A DNA stretch of 64,000 bases from contig CASDWH010000007.1 of NCBI GenBank assembly GCA_949284715.1, positions 1 through 64,000 on the forward strand, in the 5' to 3' direction. Both the position numbers and the translations under genes were made by a program. The DNA comes from an uncultured bacterium. GTDB lineage: Bacteria > Cyanobacteriota > Vampirovibrionia > Gastranaerophilales > Gastranaerophilaceae. Shown here one piece after another: positions 7,982 through 15,156 of this stretch. How positions within the stretch are numbered: position 1 is the stretch's first letter; each line of letters opens with the position of its first letter. A model generated the notes under the pieces. It ran no database searches. It was given only the letters and a program-made list of their open reading frames with translations, and was not told where the DNA came from.

Positions 7982-8089
7982 ATGCTACAGCCAATTCAAC
8001 AGTTATCTTTTGCAAATAAATCATATTTCTAGCCGGCAGAAAAAAGACCGGTCAAGAATAATAACATACAAAAACGAAATAATGAGCTG
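7982..8089 (+). other. Probable true 5' end of the next gene, interrupted by an in-frame TAG
   Basis: An ATG at 7982 has a good AAGGA site 7 nt upstream. It opens a frame MLQPIQQLSFANKSYF and then meets TAG at 8030-8032. The same frame continues without further stops into the gene at 8090. The N-terminus resembles the MLQPISQ start of the AAA protein at 36261. Reading resumes only at weak sites. This looks like a recent nonsense mutation or, less likely, a read-through codon. Confidence 0.6.
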
Positions 8090-9331
8090 ATGCAAACCAA
8101 CGCTTATTATCTTCCTGCGAATATAACATTCAGCGGCAAAAATAATTCAGCGCCTGTTGAAACAACCGCTGATTATATGCCCCAAATTATGAGTAACGAC
8201 CACCTTGATTTACCAAATATCCGCGTATTTGAATATCCTGATACAAAGTTACAATTATTTTTAAATACCCCTAATGTAAGTAATAAAGATGAAAAAAATA
8301 AAATAGCAGTTAAATTCTACCTGTCAAATAATGAACAAGATACTGATTATACAAATAACTTTATTGCAATATATTTAATTAACAAGCAGTTAGAAATGAA
8401 CAACCTAAATTTTAAAGCAGAAACAAATAATAACGGTTTTTATACAATTAACGGAGTAATTGATAATACAAACTTAGAAGCAATACAAGCTTTAAATAAA
8501 ATTATTACAGAACCCTGTTTCAACGATAAAGACTTTGAAGAGGCAAAAAAAATATTACATTATGTTTTTCCAGATAATACAAATATAAACGAAATAAATT
8601 TATCACACTTTAAGAATGACTATAAAAACATGCTCAAAAATGCTGATGCAAAATATTTTATAACTTTGGACAGAGAACAATTAAATATAAATAAAAAAGA
8701 ATTATTTAACGCGCTTAATAGTAATTTAAATGAATTTACAATCTCCAAAAAGAGGAACTCAACAACCTTTATCCCTAATACAGAAATGAAGATTGCACAT
8801 AAAATATTAAATACCGAGAATATGATTCATACACAATACCCCTTTGTCAGCAACTCCGTGAGAGATTCACTCATTGCTATTTTTAGTTCTCTGGTAATAA
8901 TGATGAGTAAAAGTAAACTATTTTCTTGTGATACAGAAATAATGCAACAAGATGTGTTTGATAAAATACTATCAAATAATAATTATATTTACCATCAACT
9001 AAGCTTCAAGCCGAAAGGGAAAAACCTTGATAATAATGACCTGATAAATACAGAACTATCGAAGCAACAAGAATTTCTAAAAACTTTTACTGCCGATGAC
9101 GAAGTAACCAATACGGTCTTAGATGCAATAAAAAAACATTATAAAGAATTAATAAAAGAAGATTTTAACAATGACTCAATTATAACAGCAAATGAGGCCT
9201 TGTATAATTATGATTACGACAGTTTTAAAATAAATGAGATAATTGACTCTATAAATGCAAAAGATATTGAAACACACATCCAAACTTATTTATTAGTGCA
9301 GCCGCCAATTGTTCTTCTGGAAGAAAAATAG
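8090..9331 (+). CDS. Degenerate M16-peptidase-like protein (start disrupted)
   Basis: This is 413 residues from the first ATG after the upstream TAG. The pattern fits weakly to the insulinase/M16 fold: LPNIRVFEYPDTKLQLFL, then a domain ending CFNDKDFEEAKKIL, then a second half with YPFVSNSVRDSLIAIFSSL and KSKLFSC. The zinc motif HxxEH is absent, so it would not be a peptidase. ITFSGK near the N-terminus matches the F-x-G element seen in other unknown proteins here. No signal peptide is seen. The ribosome site at 8090 is poor. It may be a pseudogene or be expressed from the upstream ATG by read-through. Confidence 0.5.
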   Translation: MQTNAYYLPANITFSGKNNSAPVETTADYMPQIMSNDHLDLPNIRVFEYPDTKLQLFLNTPNVSNKDEKNKIAVKFYLSNNEQDTDYTNNFIAIYLINKQLEMNNLNFKAETNNNGFYTINGVIDNTNLEAIQALNKIITEPCFNDKDFEEAKKILHYVFPDNTNINEINLSHFKNDYKNMLKNADAKYFITLDREQLNINKKELFNALNSNLNEFTISKKRNSTTFIPNTEMKIAHKILNTENMIHTQYPFVSNSVRDSLIAIFSSLVIMMSKSKLFSCDTEIMQQDVFDKILSNNNYIYHQLSFKPKGKNLDNNDLINTELSKQQEFLKTFTADDEVTNTVLDAIKKHYKELIKEDFNNDSIITANEALYNYDYDSFKINEIIDSINAKDIETHIQTYLLVQPPIVLLEEK

Positions 9332-9404
9332 CAAAGGGTTTTTAACATAAAAGTTCAAAATATAGCACAAACAATTAAAAATGTTGGGAATTTAACTAAT
9401 AAAA

Positions 9405-9440
9405 AAAAACACCTTTCATTAAACAATGAAAGGTGTTTTT
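9405..9440. terminator. Bidirectional intrinsic terminator
   Basis: A 16-bp perfect stem (9405-9420 with 9425-9440) has an A-run on the left arm and a T-run on the right. It lies between the convergent M16-like and flavodiiron genes and can stop transcription from both sides. Confidence 0.88.
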
Positions 9441-9447
9441 ATTTATA

Positions 9448-10638
9448 CTATACTAAACCAAGTGATTTGTGTTTTTCATAAATTGAATTTACAAGTACAT
9501 CAAGTTTAGCAAAATCATCTTTTTTAGGTTTACCTTTAACCTGAACCGGCTCAACTATTTCCGGCTTTATCGGAGCGATACATTCAACAATCTTATCAAA
9601 CAATTTACCGCCCCAGCCGTACGAGCCTATAATTGAAGCAAATTTAGCTTTTGGTTTCAAGACTCCTGCGAGGTATGCAACATTGACAGCCGCCGGATGA
9701 GGGCCGGCAAGAACCATAGATACCCCCATAACAATTGTTGTTGCGTCAACAAGTGCCACAGCTAAATCTCCAAGATTTCCGCGAATTACATCATACTTAA
9801 AGACTTCTATCCCTTTTGCTTTTAAACCTTTTTCAACATAGTCCGCCATTTCCTCAACAGAGCCATACATTGAAACATAAGGAAGCAGCACGAGATTTTT
9901 ACCCTCATCCGCTGTCCAATCCTCATAAAGGGATAAGATATATTCAAGCCCCTCGTCTTTATACATCGGGCCGTGGCTCGGGCATATAACATCTACATTC
10001 ATTTCGCGAATTTGTGCAGTGTATTTTTTAGAAAGCATTCTAAACGGCATCATAATTTCCGCATAATACTTTTTAATTCCCCTTGTAAGTTTATCTGACG
10101 GAACTGCAAAAACTTCATCAAATGTATGATGTGAACCGAGAAAATCACAGGTGAATATAACATTTTCTTCTTTTAAAAGAGTAAACATTGTATCCGGCCA
10201 GTGAACCCCCGGAGCAAGAATAAATTTAAGGGTTTTACCGCCCAAATCCAATTCTTCGTTATTTGAAATAACCTGAATTCTATCCTCGGGAACAAGAAGC
10301 ATTTCCTTTATATTCCCTGCAACATTACCGTTTGTAACAACTTTTGCCATCGGGTACTTATTGAGCAGTGCAGGGATTGAGCCGGAGTGATCCTGCTCGC
10401 CATGATTTGCGATTATATAATCAACTCTGTTAATCCCGTTTTCATCAAACGATTTCAAATACTGTTCGGTAAATTTAGGATACATCGTATCAATTACCGC
10501 AATTTTATCATTTCCTTTAACAATATAAGAATTGTAAGTAGTGCCATTATCAAGCGGAATAAGTTCATCAAATATAACACGGTCAAAGTCATTTATACCG
10601 CAATATAAAACAGAATCTGTTATCTTTTTAAACGACAT
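9448..10638 (-). CDS. A-type flavoprotein (flavodiiron protein)
   Basis: This enzyme reduces O2 to water or NO to N2O and protects anaerobes. The N-terminal metallo-beta-lactamase domain carries the diiron ligands H79, E81, D83 (in NHGEQDH), H146, D165 and H222, all present. The C-terminal flavodoxin domain (from about residue 250) begins LVLLPYVSMYGS and includes IIGSYGWGGK for FMN binding. The length of 396 residues is that of the minimal class A protein with no rubredoxin or flavin reductase extension. TAAGGAG precedes the ATG. It lies downstream of a TPR gene on the same strand, 65 nt away, and probably has its own promoter. Confidence 0.95.
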   Translation of the reverse strand: MSFKKITDSVLYCGINDFDRVIFDELIPLDNGTTYNSYIVKGNDKIAVIDTMYPKFTEQYLKSFDENGINRVDYIIANHGEQDHSGSIPALLNKYPMAKVVTNGNVAGNIKEMLLVPEDRIQVISNNEELDLGGKTLKFILAPGVHWPDTMFTLLKEENVIFTCDFLGSHHTFDEVFAVPSDKLTRGIKKYYAEIMMPFRMLSKKYTAQIREMNVDVICPSHGPMYKDEGLEYILSLYEDWTADEGKNLVLLPYVSMYGSVEEMADYVEKGLKAKGIEVFKYDVIRGNLGDLAVALVDATTIVMGVSMVLAGPHPAAVNVAYLAGVLKPKAKFASIIGSYGWGGKLFDKIVECIAPIKPEIVEPVQVKGKPKKDDFAKLDVLVNSIYEKHKSLGLV

Positions 10639-10703
10639 AATTATTCTCCTTAATTAAACTAAACTATAATTATTCTATATTAAAGATAATTTATAATAAA
10701 TAG

Positions 10704-11243
10704 TTACTTAATACGTTTTTCTAAAGATTCAACCGTATCAAGCCTGTCGCTATGCAAATATAACAGAGCCTGGGTTCTTCCGCTCAATGCAGGCTCATAG
10801 AGAGGGTTCAATTCTATCGCTCGGTCAAAAGCTTCACACGCTTTTCGGTAATTCTTTAAATTACAGTAGCACCAGCCGATATATGTATAGTCAAACTCTT
10901 TATCCTCCGAAAGTTCAAGGGATTTCAATAATTCATCAAGCGCCTCCTGATATTCTTTCTGCATAAATTTACTTAATCCCAGCCCTCTCAATGCATTAAG
11001 ATTTTCAGGATATACAGCAAGAATTTTTTCGGCATATCTCTCCGCTACAGCATAATTTTCGTTCTGAAATGCCGTTTCCATTTTCTTCATAATACTTAAT
11101 AATCTTAACTTGCCAGTAAGCCCTGCCAGTTTTTCTATTAAAGATTCTATTTCTATGCTCTCCCTTGAAATATCCGTATAATCTAAGTATAACACATACG
11201 GCGAAAGAGCATAGTTTTTTATTACGGATGTTTTCTTATTCAT
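10704..11243 (-). CDS. TPR-repeat protein
   Basis: This is a soluble 179-residue protein with about three tetratricopeptide repeats between residues 60 and 165. Signature stretches are YAEKILAVYPENLNALRGLG, YQEALDELLKSLELS and YRKACEAFDRAIELNPLYEP. Such repeats bind partner proteins; the partner is unknown. There is no signal peptide, so it is presumably cytoplasmic. The ribosome site is weak. It is divergent from the transglycosylase at 11341, which also carries TPR-like repeats. Confidence 0.85.
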   Translation of the reverse strand: MNKKTSVIKNYALSPYVLYLDYTDISRESIEIESLIEKLAGLTGKLRLLSIMKKMETAFQNENYAVAERYAEKILAVYPENLNALRGLGLSKFMQKEYQEALDELLKSLELSEDKEFDYTYIGWCYCNLKNYRKACEAFDRAIELNPLYEPALSGRTQALLYLHSDRLDTVESLEKRIK

Positions 11244-11340
11244 AAAATTAGGTTACAATATTATCAGGTTATTTTTTAATACCGGACAGGGCGCCCCTCT
11301 GTATATGTTACAAGTAATTTATAATTTGGAATCAAAACTG

Positions 11341-13311
11341 ATGGAAAAGATTAATACTAAAATTTTATATGTTATAGTTTTTGTTTTATTTACACTGTTC
11401 ACAATACTTATAATTGATATCTCAAGAGCAGAATCTACCGGTTTTCAGAATTATAGCAAAGCCCTTGCTGAATATAAGCTGCAAAACTATGAGGCTGCAC
11501 AGGAACTTTTTTCCAAAGTCCCTGTTTTTTCAAGTGTAAAATCAGCCGCAATGTTTAGAGAAGCCCGATGCTACACACTATTAAAAGATAATGAAAATGC
11601 AAAAAAGAAATACAAGAAAATATTTCTCTTTCATCCGCGTTCATCAATTGCCGTACTTAGTTTATACAACATGGGAGTACTAAACTTTGAAGAACAAAAT
11701 CTTACCGCTGAAAAGTATTTTAAAAAGATTGTAAAAAAATATCCGTCTTCGCAATACGCAGAGCCTTCACAATATTATCTGGCTCAAATAAATTTATTAA
11801 AAACCGCAGAGGCAAGTGAAAAAAAGCAGGAAAAATTAACACAGGAAGCTATTCAAAAACTCTACAGCTATTTAACCGAATCTCCGTCAGGCAAGTTTGC
11901 TCCATCCGCAATTGACACCTTAGTACAGCTCGGTGCAGTCAATACAGCTTATGATAACCTTATTATTGCAAAATCTTATTATGAACTTGGCGATTATCAA
12001 AAATCCAAAATATATATGGATAAAACAAAACGCGAAGAAAACTGGGACTCCTGGGCTAAACTTGCAATAAAACTCAATGATAAAACTCATGCTAAACAAT
12101 ATATAGAAGAAGGTTTAAATAAATCTTCTGAAACTGTTGAAAACGAAGAATTATACAAAATTGTAGACATTTATCTGACCTTTTTCCCTTCTAAAAAAGA
12201 CGGGTTAAACAGGTTAAACGGACTATTTAAAAATAAAAAAATTAAATGTTCCGACTATATTTTATATCTGGATTGCAATACTAAATCAGGTAACAGTAAA
12301 ACCGCGTGTTATAAAACTTTGTATGAACAATATCCCAACGGACAATTTGCAGCAGATGCGCTTGCAAACGTATTTCTTGACAAATACCTAAACAAGCAAT
12401 ACTCTGATGTTGATAGATTTGGCAAAATCCATATGAAAAAATTTCCGGATGCTAAATCAGCCCCTATGATTTCATACTTTATGGGTAAAATGTCAGACAA
12501 AACAAAACACCACGAGGCAGCTAACGCTTATTTCAAGCACACATTAGCGAAATATCCTGACAGTTATTACGCTTACCGCGCATATCTATCATTAAACAAA
12601 GATCTTCAATTGTTTGACGAATCAACTCTTGATGCTGTAAAAGTTGTATTTCCGTACAAAAAATCTATGGAAAAGAATCTGGTTATTAAACTTGCACTGC
12701 TCGGCGACTATGATCTGGTTGAAGAGATTTGTAAATCAGACGGTTTTGTCCAAAGCTGGATTGCATACAAAAAAGGACAGTATACACGTTCCTGTATCCT
12801 TGCCCGTGAAGCTATGGACAAGCTGCCGGTAAAACCTGAATTTGATGATTTAAGATGGCGGTTAGTTTACCCGATACACTACTGGGATACAATTACAAAA
12901 TACCGATATACAAATAATCCGGTTCTTCTATTATCAATTCTGAAAGAGGAAAGCCATTTTAATCCCAAAGCAGAAAGCCATGCCGGGGCAAAAGGTTTAA
13001 TGCAAATGATGCCGGCAACTGAAAGAGAGCTAATTGCAAGCTATAATATCCAAAAAATAAAAAATCCCACTGTTAATGACATTAAATTAGGAAGTATTTA
13101 TTTTGCAAATCTGCTTTACCAGTTAGATAACAAAGCATTATTTGCACTTGCAGCATATAACGGCGGTATCGGCTCTGTTAAAAGCTGGCAAAAATCACTA
13201 AAGTTTAATAATATAGACGAATTTGTAGAACAAATTCCATATCAGGAAACGAATAATTACGTTAAGAAAATTATCAGAACTTACTGGATGTACACAAATA
13301 TTTATAATTAA
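11341..13311 (+). CDS. Membrane-anchored soluble-type lytic transglycosylase with TPR-like repeats
   Basis: It cleaves peptidoglycan between MurNAc and GlcNAc to form 1,6-anhydro ends in the periplasm. An N-terminal hydrophobic segment (about residues 7-26) is a signal anchor or signal peptide. Residues 35-500 are helical repeats of the YbgF/TPR type (for example YSKALAEYKLQNYEAAQELF). The C-terminal SLT domain (about 515-640) has the catalytic Glu537 in KEESHFNP, then GAKGLMQMMPAT and LAAYNGG. The ATG at 11341 is preferred over one at 11305. A TATAAT at 11320-11325 lies between them, and the hydrophobic segment then starts close to the N-terminus. Confidence 0.93.
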   Translation: MEKINTKILYVIVFVLFTLFTILIIDISRAESTGFQNYSKALAEYKLQNYEAAQELFSKVPVFSSVKSAAMFREARCYTLLKDNENAKKKYKKIFLFHPRSSIAVLSLYNMGVLNFEEQNLTAEKYFKKIVKKYPSSQYAEPSQYYLAQINLLKTAEASEKKQEKLTQEAIQKLYSYLTESPSGKFAPSAIDTLVQLGAVNTAYDNLIIAKSYYELGDYQKSKIYMDKTKREENWDSWAKLAIKLNDKTHAKQYIEEGLNKSSETVENEELYKIVDIYLTFFPSKKDGLNRLNGLFKNKKIKCSDYILYLDCNTKSGNSKTACYKTLYEQYPNGQFAADALANVFLDKYLNKQYSDVDRFGKIHMKKFPDAKSAPMISYFMGKMSDKTKHHEAANAYFKHTLAKYPDSYYAYRAYLSLNKDLQLFDESTLDAVKVVFPYKKSMEKNLVIKLALLGDYDLVEEICKSDGFVQSWIAYKKGQYTRSCILAREAMDKLPVKPEFDDLRWRLVYPIHYWDTITKYRYTNNPVLLLSILKEESHFNPKAESHAGAKGLMQMMPATERELIASYNIQKIKNPTVNDIKLGSIYFANLLYQLDNKALFALAAYNGGIGSVKSWQKSLKFNNIDEFVEQIPYQETNNYVKKIIRTYWMYTNIYN

Positions 13312-13336
13312 AAAAAAAACCTCTCTAAGCGAGAGG
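13311..13336 (-). terminator. Intrinsic terminator for the hsp20 transcript
   Basis: The stem CCTCTC/GAGAGG has a 5-nt loop and, on the minus strand, is followed by nine T residues. It touches the stop codon of the convergent transglycosylase gene. Confidence 0.75.
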
Positions 13337-13421
13337 ATTGAGCGATGAGGATTTCAAGTATATGATAACTTTTTATTACGATTTTTTCATTGCAGTTTAG
13401 TAGTAGATTACTCCGGGATAA

Positions 13422-13446
13422 AAAGGGTGGACTAATTCCACCCTTT
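13422..13446 (-). terminator. Second stem-loop downstream of hsp20
   Basis: A perfect 10-bp stem AAAGGGTGGA/TCCACCCTTT with loop CTAAT is followed by a short T-run on the minus strand. It is closer to hsp20 than the 13311 hairpin and may be the main stop. The rest of 13312-13504 shows no gene. Confidence 0.6.
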
Positions 13447-13504
13447 ACCGCATCAATACAGCCTGATAATCTCTAGAAGTACGGCTGCGGCGGTTTCCAA
13501 TCTT

Positions 13505-13981
13505 CTAAGATATTTCTAATTTATGAGAGGATGCTTCCTTTTCTGTTATTTTAGGAACGCTAATATTTAGTACTCCATTTTTATATTCAGCAGTACTTTC
13601 CTCCGGCTTTACAGGGGTATCAAAAGAAATTGTACGCTGATATTTACCATACCTGAATTCGCACGTATGATATTTTATATTCTTTTCTTTTTCTTGTTGT
13701 TCTTCTTTCTCTTCTTCAATTTTTGCTGTTATCGTCATAAAATCATTATCCAACTCAACATCAATATCTTCTTTTTTTACACCAGGAAGCTGCACTTTAA
13801 CTTTATACATCTTATCAGTTTGTTTAACCTCTACAGCAGGGCGCCATATTGAATTTTTCTTCAATGTAAGCGGATTAGAAAATACCGGATGTAACACTGT
13901 ATCTCTTAAAAAATTATTCAATTCATTATGTATACTATCAAAATATAAATCAGGCTCACGTATTATTAAATCTGTTTTCAT
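13505..13981 (-). CDS. Small heat shock protein (Hsp20/alpha-crystallin)
   Basis: This is an ATP-independent holdase that binds unfolding proteins in the cytoplasm. The alpha-crystallin domain runs from about residue 45 to 150. It starts WRPAVEVKQTDKMYKVKVQL, continues with PGVKKEDIDVEL and ends with the conserved EYKNGVLNISVPK. A Glu/Lys-rich insert (EEEKEEQQEKEK) sits in the loop between strands, longer than in many relatives. AAAGGAG precedes the ATG. No CIRCE element was found upstream, so control by HrcA is not indicated. Confidence 0.95.
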   Translation of the reverse strand: MKTDLIIREPDLYFDSIHNELNNFLRDTVLHPVFSNPLTLKKNSIWRPAVEVKQTDKMYKVKVQLPGVKKEDIDVELDNDFMTITAKIEEEKEEQQEKEKNIKYHTCEFRYGKYQRTISFDTPVKPEESTAEYKNGVLNISVPKITEKEASSHKLEIS

Positions 13982-14137
13982 TCTGTCTGCTCCTTTCGAT
14001 TGACTCTCTTATATTAACCGTGTTTTTTTATAAAACATTAGCCGTTAGTACTATATTTTTCCATCACCCCTGTACAACAGGAGAATAGTTAAATAATATT
14101 GCTCATTAATAATAAAAAGAGAAAAAGGGGACATAGA

Positions 14138-15154
14138 ATGAATATAATATTTTATGATTTTAGGGATTCAGAGAAAGAGTATTTCGTAAACCACCCTAAC
14201 AACGATTTTAATATAAAATTTGTAAAAACTCCGCTTAATGATGATACAGAAATTAGTGAACACGATGCGCAGGAAACCTGTATTATCAGTATATTTACTA
14301 CCTCAAAGATTACAAGTACAGTTCTCAATAAATTCAAAAACTTAAGAATGATTGCTACGCGTTCAACAGGATACGACCATATTAATATAGACGAATGTGC
14401 AAAGCGCAATATCCGGGTAGTAAATGTTGAACATTACGGGAAAAACTCTGTAACAGAATATACAATAGGCATGATTATTGCACTAATCAGAAAAGTAGTT
14501 CCGGCAATAAATGACGTGCGAAAAGAAAATATCAATACACAAAACTATATCGGAGGAGATTTAAACAAACTAACACTCGGAGTAATAGGAACCGGCGCAA
14601 TAGGCTGTTCTGTCTGTAAAGTGGCCAAATCGCTGGGTATGAATATTATTGCAAACGACATACAAAAAAATCTCGAACTGAATAATATAGTTAACTATGT
14701 AGATTTTGAAACACTTCTTAAGGAGGCAGATATTATAACACTGCATATCCCGTATACAAAAGAAGCCTTTCACCTGATATCGGAATATGAATTATCTCTG
14801 ATGAAGCCGGGGAGTTATATAATTAATACCGCCCGCGGAGAATTAATAGATACCGCTGCGCTGTATAATGCAATAGAAAGCGGCAAAATTGCAGGCTGCG
14901 CGCTTGATGTTTTAGAATGTGAAAATGTTATAATTAACAATGATGAACAGTTAATCTCTACCATTTCTAAAGCTGATAAATTCTGTATACAACGAACAAT
15001 AATTACACAAAAACTTGCTGAATTTGATAACGTGATTATCACACCGCACATCGCATACAATACAATAGATGCTGTTAATACTATTCTTGAAATTACATTC
15101 CAAAATATAAGAAACTACCTGAAAGGAGATAATTCAACCAATCGCATTGTTTAA
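14138..15154 (+). CDS. D-lactate dehydrogenase (D-2-hydroxyacid dehydrogenase family)
   Basis: It reduces pyruvate to D-lactate with NADH, or acts on a related 2-oxoacid. The NAD-binding motif is GVIGTGAIGCSVCKVAKSLG (about residues 145-165). The catalytic Arg lies in NTARGELIDT, the Glu is probably in DVLECENV, and the His is in ITPHIAYNT. The 338-residue length fits. The start at 14138 has AGGGGA 6-7 nt upstream, whereas an in-frame TTG at 14099 has none. It is divergent from hsp20 and ends 2 nt from the convergent gene 15157-17742. A specificity other than lactate is possible. Confidence 0.9.
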   Translation: MNIIFYDFRDSEKEYFVNHPNNDFNIKFVKTPLNDDTEISEHDAQETCIISIFTTSKITSTVLNKFKNLRMIATRSTGYDHINIDECAKRNIRVVNVEHYGKNSVTEYTIGMIIALIRKVVPAINDVRKENINTQNYIGGDLNKLTLGVIGTGAIGCSVCKVAKSLGMNIIANDIQKNLELNNIVNYVDFETLLKEADIITLHIPYTKEAFHLISEYELSLMKPGSYIINTARGELIDTAALYNAIESGKIAGCALDVLECENVIINNDEQLISTISKADKFCIQRTIITQKLAEFDNVIITPHIAYNTIDAVNTILEITFQNIRNYLKGDNSTNRIV

Positions 15155-15156
15155 AA

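Noticed and set aside
8030-8032. TAG as a recoded sense codon (alternative genetic code)
   Set aside because: hsp20 and rfbD end normally at TAG, and all other genes have standard lengths under the usual code. Only this gene shows an internal TAG.
13470-13525. Short minus-strand frame ending DWKPPQPYF just past hsp20
   Set aside because: It overlaps the hsp20 3' end out of frame and has no start codon or ribosome site, so it may be chance.
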